A stretch of DNA of 61,347 nucleotides from an uncultured Clostridia bacterium (lineage in GTDB: Bacteria; Bacillota; Clostridia; Oscillospirales; CAG-382). Shown here one piece after another: positions 41,657 to 50,862 of the stretch. The position numbers and the translations under genes are program-made. Positions within the stretch are counted from its first letter, which is position 1, and each line of letters starts with the position of its first letter. Under the pieces are notes generated by a model. That model was not told where the DNA came from. It was given only the letters and a program-made list of their open reading frames with translations, and made no database searches. The stretch is from the NCBI GenBank assembly GCA_947628695.1, contig CANRAV010000015.1, forward strand, positions 1 to 61,347, in the 5' to 3' direction.

Positions 41657-42126
41657 CGCTTATCTACGTCGGCAGCACCAGCGAAAAGTTTTACGAAGAG
41701 GCGTGCAAGGAGTACGAAAAGCGCCTTTGTGCCTTTGCCGGCTTTAAAAGCGTTTGCGTAAAGGAAGAGAAGATTTCGGACGAAGGGTCGTCTTCGGCGG
41801 TCGAAAAGGCGCTTGCTGCGGAGGAGCAGCGCATAAAGGCTGCCGTGCCTAAAGGGGCCTTCACCTGTGCTTTGTGCATAGAGGGGAGGCGGCTTTCCTC
41901 CGAGGGGCTTGCGGAGAAGCTTTCGTCGCTTGCGTCGTCCGGCGTGTCCTCCGCGGCGTTTATAATAGGAAGCAGCCACGGGCTGTCGAAGTCTCTTAAG
42001 ACCGGCTGCGATATGCTTCTGTCGATGTCCGACATGACCTTCCCGCACATGCTTGCGCGGGTCATGCTTACGGAGCAGCTTTACAGGGCGTTCACCATCA
42101 TGGGCGGCAAAAAATACCACAAATAA
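41647..42126 (+). CDS. rlmH: 23S rRNA (pseudouridine1915-N3)-methyltransferase
   Basis: A 159-residue SPOUT-class enzyme that methylates N3 of pseudouridine 1915 in helix 69 of 23S rRNA. Typical stretches are the N-terminal beta strand LTLIYVGSTSEKFYEEACKE, CIEGRRLSSEGLAEKL, the knot segment FIIGSSHGLS (usually IGGAYGL) and the C-terminal MLTEQLYRAFTIMGGKKYHK, where the terminal tyrosine is catalytic. Length matches the family. It overlaps the preceding MetY gene by ten bases, so it is translated from the same transcript. Confidence 0.95.
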   Translation: MHLTLIYVGSTSEKFYEEACKEYEKRLCAFAGFKSVCVKEEKISDEGSSSAVEKALAAEEQRIKAAVPKGAFTCALCIEGRRLSSEGLAEKLSSLASSGVSSAAFIIGSSHGLSKSLKTGCDMLLSMSDMTFPHMLARVMLTEQLYRAFTIMGGKKYHK

Positions 42127-42139
42127 TTTGCATAAACTA

Positions 42140-42168
42140 TTGAAATTACGATTTTTTTGTGTTAAACT
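42140..42168 (+). promoter_or_regulatory. Promoter of the ferredoxin gene
   Basis: TTGAAA (42140-42145), 17 bases, TAAACT (42163-42168). Confidence 0.6.
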
Positions 42169-42199
42169 GAGTCAGTAAATACATAAGGAGGTACATATC

Positions 42200-42373
42200 A
42201 TGGCATATACCATTTCTAAGGACGACTGCATCGGCTGCGGCACTTGTGAGTCGGAGTGTCCCGTTGGCGCTATCACCGTTGGTGACGACGGCAAGTACGT
42301 TATCGACGCCGACACTTGTTTGGAGTGCGGCGCGTGCGCGGGCGTTTGCCCTGTCGATGCCCCCAAGGCATAA
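42200..42373 (+). CDS. Two-[4Fe-4S] clostridial-type ferredoxin
   Basis: A 57-residue electron carrier. It has the duplicated cluster motif [12 protein letters not shown] and [12 protein letters not shown], each C-x-x-C-x-x-C-x-x-x-C-P, so it should hold two [4Fe-4S] clusters and serve low-potential reactions of anaerobic metabolism. AAGGAGG stands eight bases before ATG 42200. It starts 74 bases after rlmH and has its own promoter, and a hairpin follows. The gene is intact. Confidence 0.95.
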   Translation: MAYTISKDDCIGCGTCESECPVGAITVGDDGKYVIDADTCLECGACAGVCPVDAPKA

Positions 42374-42390
42374 GGCTTTTCATTTTAAGT

Positions 42391-42438
42391 CGGCACGCCC
42401 GCAGACCTTGTTTTTACATGGGCCGGCGGGCGTGCGCC
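42391..42438 (+). terminator. Hairpin after the ferredoxin, possible attenuator
   Basis: GCACGCCCGC (42393-42402) pairs perfectly with GCGGGCGTGC (42426-42435). A T-run lies inside the loop, not after the stem, so it may only weakly limit read-through into the methyltransferase. Confidence 0.5.
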
Positions 42439-42452
42439 GTCTGACGGGTAAA

Positions 42453-43112
42453 ATGAGGAAAACTAAAACTACAGAGATAAACTGCGGAATAATGCTTACG
42501 GAATTTTCGGACGGACTGCTTTTCGGCACGGACGCCCTGCTGCTTTCGCGCTTCGTAAGGGGCGGGAAAAGCAAAAATGGGGTGGACATAGGTGCGGGGA
42601 GCGGTCCTGTTTCTTTGATACTGCTTGCAGAGGAGAAGGCGGCGAGGATGACCGGGATAGAAATTCAGCCGGACTATGCGCGCCTTTCCGCAGAGAACGC
42701 GGAGAAAAACGGCTTTGAGGACAGATACGTATCCGTCTGCGGCGACGCGCGGAATATAAAGGCATTCATGCCGCCGGAGAAGGCGGATTTTGCGGTTTCA
42801 AACCCGCCGTTTATGAAGGCGCGCGGGGGGTATCACAACGCCTCTCCCGCGAAAAGCATAGCAAGGCACGAGGAGTACCTTCCGCCTGACGACCTGTGCG
42901 CGGCTGCGGCGTATCTTCTTAAGTTCGGCGGTTCGTTTTACGTCGTCTACCGGCCGGAAAGGCTTTGCACCCTTGTCACTTCTCTTAAAAAATACGCCTT
43001 AGAGCCGAAAAGGCTTTGCTTTGTGCGCTCTGGCGGGAAGGCGTGCCTTTTGCTTGCGGAAGCCAAAAAGGGTGCGGCAGAGGGCGCCGATATTAGCTTT
43101 ACCGATATATAG
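42453..43112 (+). CDS. TrmN6/YfiC-like adenine-N6 methyltransferase
   Basis: A 219-residue class I methyltransferase. Motif I is GVDIGAGSGPVSLIL, an acidic strand IEIQPDYA follows, and the catalytic FAVSNPPFMK (N-P-P-F) marks an amino-methylating enzyme on adenine or a similar base. The shape is that of the TrmN6 (tRNA1Val A37) / YfiC family common in Firmicutes. I start at ATG 42453, where DGLLFGTDALLLSRF follows, as in the family; an open frame further upstream overlaps the ferredoxin. Its ribosome-binding site is weak. Followed closely by the giant protease gene. Confidence 0.8.
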   Translation: MRKTKTTEINCGIMLTEFSDGLLFGTDALLLSRFVRGGKSKNGVDIGAGSGPVSLILLAEEKAARMTGIEIQPDYARLSAENAEKNGFEDRYVSVCGDARNIKAFMPPEKADFAVSNPPFMKARGGYHNASPAKSIARHEEYLPPDDLCAAAAYLLKFGGSFYVVYRPERLCTLVTSLKKYALEPKRLCFVRSGGKACLLLAEAKKGAAEGADISFTDI

Positions 43113-43149
43113 AGGGCGTTTTTCACCTTTTAAAGAAAGGAGCGGCAAA

Positions 43150-46100
43150 ATGAAAAGATATATATCCACGCTTTTGTGCAATTGCCTTTTGCTTTCGGCC
43201 TTTGCGGTGCTTTTTGCCGCTTTGCTTTTGGGAGATAACCCTTTTGCGGACTTCGACAGGGCGAGAAGGCACGCGATAGACGCGTCGCTTGCCACGTCCG
43301 CCTCGGCCTCTGCCGCAAGGACGGTAGACGCCGAAGAGCGCTGCATAGTGAAGTTTAAAGACGGCGTCTCGCCGGAAGAGATATATGACTGTGTAAGCGG
43401 ATACTCCTACGCCACGCTTGCGGACAGCGCGGAGGGCGTGTTCCTTGTGGGGACGTCGGCCGCGGAATTCCGCCTTAAGCATTCGGACATAACGGAGTAC
43501 GCGGAGGACGACGGGACGCTTTCCCTCTCCGCAGTGCCGAACGACCCGCTTGCCCCATCTCAGTGGGAGCTTGAAAGCCTTGAAATTTTCAAGGCCTGGA
43601 ACATAGCCGAGGGCGTCAGGGATGTGACCGTTGCCGTGCTTGACAGCGGCATATACAGGGCGCATCCGGATTTTGAAAACGTCTCCATCCTCGCCGGATA
43701 CGACGCAGTTCTCCACGCAGAGGGCGTAAACGAGGACGTAAACGGGCACGGGACGGAGATAACCTCTATAATTGCGGCGGCTGCGGACAACGGCAAGGGC
43801 ATGGCCGGTGCCGCAAGCGGCGTTGCGATACTGCCAGTAAGGATAAGCGACGAGGGAGGATACATACACTCCTCCGACTTTATAGAGGCGGTCTACTACG
43901 CCGCCGACGCGGGCGCAGACGTTATAAACATGAGCTTCGGGGGCTACACCTACTCCGCAATGGAGGAGGAGGCGATAAGGTACGCCGACGCACACGGCTG
44001 CATTCTTGTTTCCGCCGCAGGCAACGGCGAAAACGACCCGCAGTACTCCGGCATGAAGGCGTATCCCGCCTCCTACAACGGCGTTATAAGCGTGGGTGCA
44101 GTGGACAAAAGCGGCGCGCTGTGCGCCTTTTCTCAGCGCAACGACGCGGTTGACCTTGTGGCGCCCGGTGCGGACGTTACGGTTGCCGACGTCAACGACG
44201 GCTACAGGACGGAAAGCGGCACGTCCTTTGCCTCCGCCTACATATCGGCGGCGGCGGCGCTTTGCCTTTCGGCAATAGACGAGGGGGTCGGGGTAAGCTC
44301 CGACCAGCTGCTGTCGCTTATAGCAAGGCAGGCGGACGGCGTTTACGAGGACGGCTTCGGCTTTGGCCGGGTAAGCGTTTACAGCCTGCTTGAAGAGATC
44401 AATACCCCGCTTGTTGCGGGGGTTGCGGACGGCGGCGTTTATCACAGCAACGTGACGGTGACCTTCAACCGAGGCGAGGCGGAGCTTGACGGCAAGCCCT
44501 TTAAAAGCGGCGACTCCGTTATAATAAGCGGCAGCCACACGCTTAGCATAACAGACGGTCGGAACACGCGCACCGTGGAATTTATAACCGACAACATTCC
44601 GCTTAAATACGAGTACTCCGCAGGCGTGTACGAGGCGTACATCAGCTTTGACAGGGGCAGCGCCACGCTTGACGGTGCGCCCTACCTCTCCGGTAGCCCC
44701 ATAAGGACAGAGGGAAGGCATTGCTTTAAGATAACCGGCCCTTACGGGAACACCGAGAGCTTTGACTTTGAATGCAGCTTTAAAGCGCCGGACATATTCG
44801 GCGTGGAAAACGGCGGTGTTTACACAAAGCCCGTGCGCATAATGGCGGGCTACGGCGGCGTGCTTCGCCTGAACGGCGTGGAGATACCGGCCGACACCGT
44901 AGTTGACAAAAGCGGTTCCTACACTCTTGTGTCCTCCACCGCCGACGGAAGGGACGAGAAGACGGTTTTCTTTACCGTGTCGCTTCCGCAGATAAGCGTT
45001 TACGACACGGCCGTTTCGGGGGCTAAGATAGCGGCGGATGACGAAAACGGCTTTCTGCTGCTTTACAACGACGTGCTTTCCGGCGCGCGCGTGTTTGACA
45101 TAGGGAATCTTTCGCAAACAAAGTGCTTTGTGCGCACGCAGGCCGCCGTTATGGGGCATTGCTTCTGCGGCGAAAACCTTGTGCTGATACACGAAAACGG
45201 CGCAAGCGTCCTTCCGCGCGCGGAGATAGCGGCAGGCAGCGCCGAAGGGCTTGTATATCGCCCGTTTGAGCGCGCAGCGGCGGCAGCGGCGGCCTTCGGA
45301 GGCTACGTTTACTACGCGTCGTCTGAGGGGGACGGGTCGGAAATTTGGCGCCTGGACGCGGCAAGCGGCAGGAACGAGCTTGTCACCACCGTTAAGGGCA
45401 GGGTGAAAATACTTGCGTCGGACGACGCGCTTCTTGCCGCAGTCGCGGAAAACGGGCAGATCTACGCCATAGGTGCGGACGGCAGGGCAAGCCTGCTTAG
45501 CGCGACCGGCGAAAAGATACGCTCTGCCGCGGTATGCGGCGACTACCTGTGCACAGACAGGTTTGTTTACGCCACCGCCTCCGGGGAGAAGCTGTTTTCC
45601 CTGCTCGGCGGTGAGACGGTGCTTTTTGCAAAGAACGGCGTGCTGGTTACCGATATGACCGTTTACGACCTGCCCGGCAGGTGCGCCGTGGGCAGCTTTG
45701 CGGAAAGGCTGACCTGCGCGGAGGTGACCGATACGGGGCTTGTTTTCAAGACCGTCGCGGGCATGAGGGTGGAGACCGTAAACAACGGCGGAGCGGAGCT
45801 TGACACAAAGAACGCCGCAGCCATGCTCGGCGCCGCAGAGGAAGATGAACCGGTCTTCGGCGAAGCACAGAAGTTTTCGGACTACGAGTCGTATGTGACA
45901 ACGCCGGATTCCCTGCAGATAACAAGCGCAGCCGTGCTTTCGGACGCGGGGCTTATCGTCGCCGTGTCCGCAACGCAGCACAGGCTTTACGTCATAGACA
46001 AACAGACGCTGCAGCCCGTGAGGAGCATGTACCTGCGCTTTACGCCCTCCTCGGTGTGCTGTGACGGCGACACGGCCTACGTCTCCTTCAGCGACGGGGA

Positions 46101-48633
46101 CAGCGTTTACTGCGTTTCGGGCGGCGGAAGCGGCTTTTACACCGCCGGGCACAGCTGCGACGAGCTTGTGTACAGCGGCGGTGCGTTTTACGCCCTTGCG
46201 GGGGGCGACATTTTCCGCTTCTCAAAAGGCGACATGGCAAACGGCACGCCCGTTATACGGAAGCAGGGGGTTATAAGCTTTGCCTGCGACGGGAATGACA
46301 TATACGCGTATTTAAAGCCCTCGTCCATACCCATGATCTACCGCATAAGCGCAGAGGGGTATGAAATTATGGACGCCGTGCAGACAACGGACGCGGGCGG
46401 CAAGCTTCTTGCAGCGGGCGGCATGGTGTTTTGGGGCGGAAGGGCCTTTTACGGGCACGGGTTGAAGCCTGCCTACAGGCTCCCTGCAAACGCGGAGTAT
46501 GCCGACGGCAGGTATGTGCTTACCTCCGGCGGGCTTTACAGCGTGGCCGACGGCGCGCTTATAGGCGACGCGCGCGTCGGGGTCGGGACTCCCATGTTTG
46601 ACAAAGACTACCGCTACTACAGCTTTGAGGAAGGCAGGCTTTGCGCAATTGACAACCCGAGAAGCGACCTCACTTCCCTTCCGAACATCGGCGGCGTAAG
46701 CTCCGGCGGGGTCATTGAGGGCTCCGTCACCCCTAAGTTCGACTACGGCATCGGGTATCTGGACGGGGTGCCCTACGAATCCGGCACGCTTATAGAAAAC
46801 GGCGGCATGCATACGCTTACGGTCTCGCTTCCGTTCGGAGTTTCGGAGACCGTAAACTTCACGATAAACGCCGTCATAAACTTCATATCGCTCTCAACCG
46901 ACAAATTCACCGTCTGCGTCAACGAAACCGCAAGGCTGCAGGTGACTGCAACGCCCTACACGTACGGCGCGGTTGAGGTGCAGTACAAGACCGACAACAA
47001 AAACGTGATAGTCCTTGACGACGGCAGCTTTATCGGCGTCGCCGCAGGCAGCTGCGTTATAACGGCGACAACGGTCGACGGCAGGCACAAGGCCGAGCTT
47101 GCCGTAACGGTGACTCCGGGCGCGCTTAAGTTCGACAGCAGCTATTTTTACGCCGACAGCGACCGGCACATCGTGCGCGGTATCTCCCCCGGCACGGATA
47201 TAGACACCTTCTTTGCCTCTGCGGCGGACACGGTAGGCGATGTTTCCGTCAGAGGCTACAACGGCGTTGAGGTTAGCAGCGGCATGATTCACACCGGCAT
47301 GAAGGCAGAGCTTTACAACATGTTCGGCGAGGTCATAGACTCCTGGCTGCTAAGCGTCACGGGGGACGTAGACGAGGACGGATATGTAACGGCCAACGAC
47401 TACTTTACGCTTAAGGAGCTGCTTGCGTCCTCCGGCACCGCCGACGCTGCGGTAAACGCGGCCTCGGATATAGACGGCAACGGAGATGTCAACGACTTTG
47501 ACCTGCTTGCGCTGAAGGAGCACTTCCTCGGCAACAGCCTTGACGGCACGCTTCCGACGAGGACGGCAAACGCGGCGATGCACGCCGTTATGCCGCGGCT
47601 TGTCGCGCCCGGAACAAGCTTTACGCTGGGGCTTACAATAACGGGCATGAAAAGCATAACCGCCGTTTCCGGGCTTTTGAAGTTCAATTCCGGGCTGTGC
47701 GGCGTATCCGACGTGCGGGTGTACGGCAAGGGCGGCTTCTACTCCGTCGCGGAGGAGGGCGTTTACTTCTACACAAGCTGCGAAAAGGACCTTGCCTCCG
47801 GCCTTATATTTACGGCAAGCTTCACCGTCGACGAAAACGTTATACTGATGGGCAGCGAGCTTGAGTTCTCCTGCACCGACATCGTGGTATACGACGGCTC
47901 GGCCGCCGTAATAGACGACGCCTCCGCCTCTGCGGCGCTGACGGAGCAGCCGCCTGCGGACGTCAAGATTTTCGAGCTGCCGGACTACGTCTTTGACGGC
48001 GAGCAAAGTGAATACAGCCTTCTCTTCCCTGCCGGTACCGCGTCTATACACGTATCCGCCTACCCGAAGGAGCTTTGCGACGTTGCAGGGCAGACCTCCT
48101 TCGGCACAGACAACAAGGCGTCCTTTGCCGTGGTCGTAAAGGGCGAGGACGGAACGCGCCAGTACGACTTTAAATGTGCGCGCGAGGAGGGCGAGCATTT
48201 CAGCACAAACTCGCCGGAGATATTTAAGAACAGCAACGCAAGCCTTTCATCTCTTACGGTCGAGGGCGCAGCCCTTACGCCGGACTTTGACAAGGCGATA
48301 ACCTCCTACTACGCCGTCTGCGCAGACCCTGCGCTTGTCAAGATAAGCGCAGAGGCGGAGAACGAGAACGCAACGGTAGAGGTGTCGGACTTCGACGGCG
48401 GGGCCGTTACCGTAACCTGCACGGCGGAGGACGGCACGGTTATGCGCTACACGCTTAACCTCTGCGCCCGTCTGCCCGTAAGCTACCCCGAAGAGCGGGA
48501 CATGACCCCGTGGCTGTGGCTTTTCGCCATACCCGCTTTTCTTGTTCTTGCTTTAGGCTGCCTTGCGGCAGTACGGGCCGTTAAAAAGAGGCGAAAGAAA
48601 AAGCAAAAAGAAGAAACTGCCGCAAAAGCGTAA
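43150..48633 (+). CDS. Giant membrane-anchored subtilisin-like protease with surface modules
   Basis: A 1,827-residue secreted and membrane-anchored protein. The N-terminal 30 residues are a signal/membrane segment. The S8 peptidase domain has its triad Asp165 (AVLDSGIY), His200 (NGHGT) and Ser359 (GTSFASA) with oxyanion Asn292 (AAGNG). Two Ig-like or pre-propeller repeats with DGxPYxSG motifs follow (about 430-620), then a probable beta-propeller region (about 640-1190) and a BIG2-like domain (about 1240-1320). A dockerin-like pair lies around 1405-1470, and a cohesin-like beta sandwich at about 1490-1620. A cadherin-like segment (ASLSSLTVEGAALTPDFDK) precedes a membrane span near 1788-1810 and a lysine-rich tail. 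Sortase motifs are absent. ATG 43150 has AAGGAG upstream. Confidence 0.85.
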   Translation: MKRYISTLLCNCLLLSAFAVLFAALLLGDNPFADFDRARRHAIDASLATSASASAARTVDAEERCIVKFKDGVSPEEIYDCVSGYSYATLADSAEGVFLVGTSAAEFRLKHSDITEYAEDDGTLSLSAVPNDPLAPSQWELESLEIFKAWNIAEGVRDVTVAVLDSGIYRAHPDFENVSILAGYDAVLHAEGVNEDVNGHGTEITSIIAAAADNGKGMAGAASGVAILPVRISDEGGYIHSSDFIEAVYYAADAGADVINMSFGGYTYSAMEEEAIRYADAHGCILVSAAGNGENDPQYSGMKAYPASYNGVISVGAVDKSGALCAFSQRNDAVDLVAPGADVTVADVNDGYRTESGTSFASAYISAAAALCLSAIDEGVGVSSDQLLSLIARQADGVYEDGFGFGRVSVYSLLEEINTPLVAGVADGGVYHSNVTVTFNRGEAELDGKPFKSGDSVIISGSHTLSITDGRNTRTVEFITDNIPLKYEYSAGVYEAYISFDRGSATLDGAPYLSGSPIRTEGRHCFKITGPYGNTESFDFECSFKAPDIFGVENGGVYTKPVRIMAGYGGVLRLNGVEIPADTVVDKSGSYTLVSSTADGRDEKTVFFTVSLPQISVYDTAVSGAKIAADDENGFLLLYNDVLSGARVFDIGNLSQTKCFVRTQAAVMGHCFCGENLVLIHENGASVLPRAEIAAGSAEGLVYRPFERAAAAAAAFGGYVYYASSEGDGSEIWRLDAASGRNELVTTVKGRVKILASDDALLAAVAENGQIYAIGADGRASLLSATGEKIRSAAVCGDYLCTDRFVYATASGEKLFSLLGGETVLFAKNGVLVTDMTVYDLPGRCAVGSFAERLTCAEVTDTGLVFKTVAGMRVETVNNGGAELDTKNAAAMLGAAEEDEPVFGEAQKFSDYESYVTTPDSLQITSAAVLSDAGLIVAVSATQHRLYVIDKQTLQPVRSMYLRFTPSSVCCDGDTAYVSFSDGDSVYCVSGGGSGFYTAGHSCDELVYSGGAFYALAGGDIFRFSKGDMANGTPVIRKQGVISFACDGNDIYAYLKPSSIPMIYRISAEGYEIMDAVQTTDAGGKLLAAGGMVFWGGRAFYGHGLKPAYRLPANAEYADGRYVLTSGGLYSVADGALIGDARVGVGTPMFDKDYRYYSFEEGRLCAIDNPRSDLTSLPNIGGVSSGGVIEGSVTPKFDYGIGYLDGVPYESGTLIENGGMHTLTVSLPFGVSETVNFTINAVINFISLSTDKFTVCVNETARLQVTATPYTYGAVEVQYKTDNKNVIVLDDGSFIGVAAGSCVITATTVDGRHKAELAVTVTPGALKFDSSYFYADSDRHIVRGISPGTDIDTFFASAADTVGDVSVRGYNGVEVSSGMIHTGMKAELYNMFGEVIDSWLLSVTGDVDEDGYVTANDYFTLKELLASSGTADAAVNAASDIDGNGDVNDFDLLALKEHFLGNSLDGTLPTRTANAAMHAVMPRLVAPGTSFTLGLTITGMKSITAVSGLLKFNSGLCGVSDVRVYGKGGFYSVAEEGVYFYTSCEKDLASGLIFTASFTVDENVILMGSELEFSCTDIVVYDGSAAVIDDASASAALTEQPPADVKIFELPDYVFDGEQSEYSLLFPAGTASIHVSAYPKELCDVAGQTSFGTDNKASFAVVVKGEDGTRQYDFKCAREEGEHFSTNSPEIFKNSNASLSSLTVEGAALTPDFDKAITSYYAVCADPALVKISAEAENENATVEVSDFDGGAVTVTCTAEDGTVMRYTLNLCARLPVSYPEERDMTPWLWLFAIPAFLVLALGCLAAVRAVKKRRKKKQKEETAAKA

Positions 48634-48657
48634 AGTTGCGCTTTGCGGCAGTTTTTT
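48614..48657. terminator. Bidirectional terminator over the protease stop codon
   Basis: ACTGCCGCAAAAGCG / CGCTTTGCGGCAGT folds across the last codons of the protease gene; T run after. Serves the convergent gene at 48656 too. Confidence 0.75.
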
Positions 48658-49090
48658 AAAGGTAGGAGCGTATGTCTGCTGCCAGCTGTTCTTCAAGGCC
48701 TATAAGGCGCTTTGTGATGTCCTTCGAGACCTCGCTTGCGGCCTTGTACTCGTTGAGATAGCGGTTAAGCGACTTTACGCCCATGTTGCAGCCGTCAGTC
48801 ATAAGGTTTGCGACCTTCGCGTCCGACTCCCCGACGGCAAGGGAAAGCTCGGTTTTAATTCGGCTTACGCCCTTGGCAAAGGGGTTAGGTGCCTTTCCCT
48901 CGTCGCCGTAGTCGGCAAGGAGCTTCTTTATCTCGCCGCTTAGCTTTAAGTGCTCGTTTCTGCATTCCTTAAGGCGGTTCGACAGAGAGTCGGAGCCGAC
49001 GTAGTCGAGGACGTCGTCTATCGAGGACACGCCCATTTTTACGCCCGCGTCGCATTCCCTAAGCAGTCTCACGGTGTCTTTTTCTATCAT
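48656..49090 (-). CDS. Helical-bundle protein (DUF2383/ferritin-like)
   Basis: A 144-residue all-helical protein. Four amphipathic helices are suggested by the heptad-like spacing in IEKDTVRLLRECDAGVKMG, LSNRLKECRNEHLKLSGEIK and SLNRYLNEYKAASEVSKDI. The pattern resembles DUF2383-type ferritin-like bundles, but conserved metal ligands cannot be confirmed by eye. ATG 49090 (GAAAGGAC ahead) is selected; the open frame to 49225 overlaps the neighbouring gene's promoter region and is unlikely to be translated. Function unknown. Confidence 0.65.
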   Translation of the reverse strand: MIEKDTVRLLRECDAGVKMGVSSIDDVLDYVGSDSLSNRLKECRNEHLKLSGEIKKLLADYGDEGKAPNPFAKGVSRIKTELSLAVGESDAKVANLMTDGCNMGVKSLNRYLNEYKAASEVSKDITKRLIGLEEQLAADIRSYL

Positions 49091-49206
49091 GTCTGCAGTC
49101 CTTTCTTGCTTTTTGTTTAATGTGCCCGTTTTTTCTGCGGATATTACGGCATTTTTAAATTTTTTCGCAAGGGGCAGCATATCATAAATTGTCAAAGGAT
49201 TTATAT

Positions 49207-49235
49207 TTACAAAACAAGGGAACATGTGTTATAAT
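49207..49235 (+). promoter_or_regulatory. Promoter of the 49.3 kb lipoprotein
   Basis: TTACAA (49207-49212), 17 bases, TATAAT (49230-49235). Confidence 0.5.
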
Positions 49236-49269
49236 GTTTTTCGATTGATATGTTTGGGAGATGCAGTTT

Positions 49270-49683
49270 ATGAAAAAATTTGCGGTTTTGACCGCGCTTG
49301 CTCTTTTGCTTTCCGTGCTTTGTGCCTGCTCTTACGTCGGCATAGAAGACGGGTCTGAGGTTGAGGCGCGCTTTATAAGCGGTGCAAACAGCGTGGAGAC
49401 CAGACTTTCCGACGAGGACGCGGCCGCAGTGAACGCCATGTTTGAGGGGAAAGCGCTTTACGGTGAAACGCTTCCCTGCACCTTTACGCGTGACTTTTCG
49501 CTTATTATAGACGGCAGCGCCTACTGCCTTGCCGACGACGGCTGCCCGTTTATCTACATAGACGAAACCGGCAAGTACTTTCTGCTTACAAGCGACGAGC
49601 ACAAGGAGCTGAAAGGAATACTGGGGCGATATGGAGTCTCATTTACAAGTGAAGAGCAGTCGCAGGGCGAAGTGAAGAAGTAA
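49270..49683 (+). CDS. Small lipoprotein of unknown function
   Basis: A 137-residue protein with the lipoprotein signal MKKFAVLTALALLLSVLCAC (lipobox L-C-A-C). The body is a compact alpha/beta domain with three cysteines beyond the lipid-linked one (around LPCTF, AYCL and DGCPF), which may form disulfides. The C-terminal stretch KYFLLTSDEHKELKGILGRY suggests a final helix. I recognise no family. The start is ATG 49270 because GGGAG lies about ten bases before; an ATG at 49261 is too close to it. Followed by a terminator. Confidence 0.65.
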   Translation: MKKFAVLTALALLLSVLCACSYVGIEDGSEVEARFISGANSVETRLSDEDAAAVNAMFEGKALYGETLPCTFTRDFSLIIDGSAYCLADDGCPFIYIDETGKYFLLTSDEHKELKGILGRYGVSFTSEEQSQGEVKK

Positions 49684-49705
49684 TAGTGTAGTAAAGTGAA
49701 GAAGT

Positions 49706-49732
49706 GCGGAAGAAAAAGCTTCCGCTTTTTCA
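49706..49732 (+). terminator. Terminator after the lipoprotein
   Basis: GCGGAAG / CTTCCGC hairpin with 6-base loop followed by TTTTTC. Confidence 0.7.
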
Positions 49733-50004
49733 TTTTATATTGTAAATGGCCAAGTCTAACTGTAACTTCGTGCGTTTATTAAATGTTTGTTTTAGTTTAT
49801 TTTGAGGCTTTAGCTGCAAATTATAAAAAGCATATTTAATTAAATACCATCCGCCATAGGCGGACACCGCACTTCTTCACTATTACCTGTTACTTATTAC
49901 TTAAAGCGCCGTCCTTCGGGTCGGCGCTTTTTTGCGCCGTCGCCGTATTTTGAGTATTTTCGACATAGCGCGGGTGCTACAATTGGGTTAAGGAAGTGAG
50001 AAAA
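49733..50004 (+). other. Intergenic stretch with a second terminator-like hairpin
   Basis: AT-rich sequence without an open frame. At 49903-49933 AAAGCGCCG pairs with CGGCGCTTT around a TTCG-type loop and a T run follows. No clear promoter for the ParB-like gene was found. Confidence 0.5.
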
Positions 50005-50862
50005 ATGAATATGCCGAAATTCGGCGCAAAAAACAAGCCCGCAAGGCAGCAGCTTTTGGAAATCCCCGTCGGCTGCCTTGAGCCCAACCCACTGCAGCCG
50101 CGGCAAAGCTTTGACAGCGGGGATATAAAGCTTCTTGCCGAAAGCATACGCAAGGACGGCGTACTGCAGCCGATATGCGTCCGCAGACGCGAGGACACGC
50201 CCGAGGGAAGGGTCTGCTACGAGATAATAGCCGGCGAAAGGCGCTGGCGGGCGGCAAAGGAGGCGCGCCTTCCTACCGTGCCCTGCGTGCTGACGGAGAC
50301 GACGGTCGGGGACAGCGCGCGCCTTGCCCTTGCGGAAAACGTCTTTAGACGCGACTTAAACTACTTCGAGCAGGCGGCCGCGATGAACAACATAATGCTT
50401 GTGTGCTCCCTTACGCAAAGCGAGCTTGCAAAGGATTTGGGGCTAAGCCAGCCTGCGGTGGCAAACAAGCTTCGGCTTTTGAACCTTTCGGCGGAGGAGA
50501 GGCGAATAATACTTGCCTGCGGCTATCCGGAGAGGACCGCAAGGGCATTTCTGCGGGTGACAAACGCAGAAGCGCGACTTAAGCTTATAAAAACAGCGCA
50601 GGCGCACGCCCTCTCCCCGGAGCAGTGCATACACCGCGTAGAGGCGTACTTACAGGGCGCGAAAGAGCCGGCAAGGCAAAGAAAAAGCGCCGCACAAAGA
50701 CTTGTGGGCGCTGTAAGCGACGTGCGCTTTTTTATGAATACCGTCGACAAGGCGATAAACCTTGCGACTGCCGCCGGCTTCCGCGTAGAGCGCGAGGAGG
50801 CCGACAGGGGCGATTACATAGAGCTTAAGCTTACCATACCGAAAAGCAGGAAGGCGTGTTAA
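50005..50862 (+). CDS. ParB/Noc-family nucleoid protein
   Basis: A 285-residue ParB-type CTPase that loads at centromere-like sites and spreads on DNA. The N-terminal CTP-binding region has LEPNPLQPRQSFD and AGERRWRAAKEA (GERR-x-R-A box). The helix-turn-helix is TQSELAKDLGLSQPAVANKLRLL. The C-terminal dimerisation part is less typical. There is no ParA next to it, which suits a Noc-type nucleoid occlusion protein, but Spo0J cannot be excluded. Start ATG 50005 with GGAAGTGAG ahead. Its end overlaps the convergent serine hydrolase gene by four bases. Confidence 0.85.
   Translation: MNMPKFGAKNKPARQQLLEIPVGCLEPNPLQPRQSFDSGDIKLLAESIRKDGVLQPICVRRREDTPEGRVCYEIIAGERRWRAAKEARLPTVPCVLTETTVGDSARLALAENVFRRDLNYFEQAAAMNNIMLVCSLTQSELAKDLGLSQPAVANKLRLLNLSAEERRIILACGYPERTARAFLRVTNAEARLKLIKTAQAHALSPEQCIHRVEAYLQGAKEPARQRKSAAQRLVGAVSDVRFFMNTVDKAINLATAAGFRVEREEADRGDYIELKLTIPKSRKAC

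Noticed and set aside
43123-46152. A 1009-codon open frame on the minus strand opposite the subtilase
   Set aside because: It is a shadow of the protease gene: GC-rich third positions leave the antisense frame free of stops. It shows no signal, domain or ribosome-binding site, and the plus-strand gene has a clear catalytic triad.
50859-50862. A fusion or frameshift between the ParB-like gene and the serine hydrolase
   Set aside because: They are convergent and merely overlap at their stop codons; both are full length.
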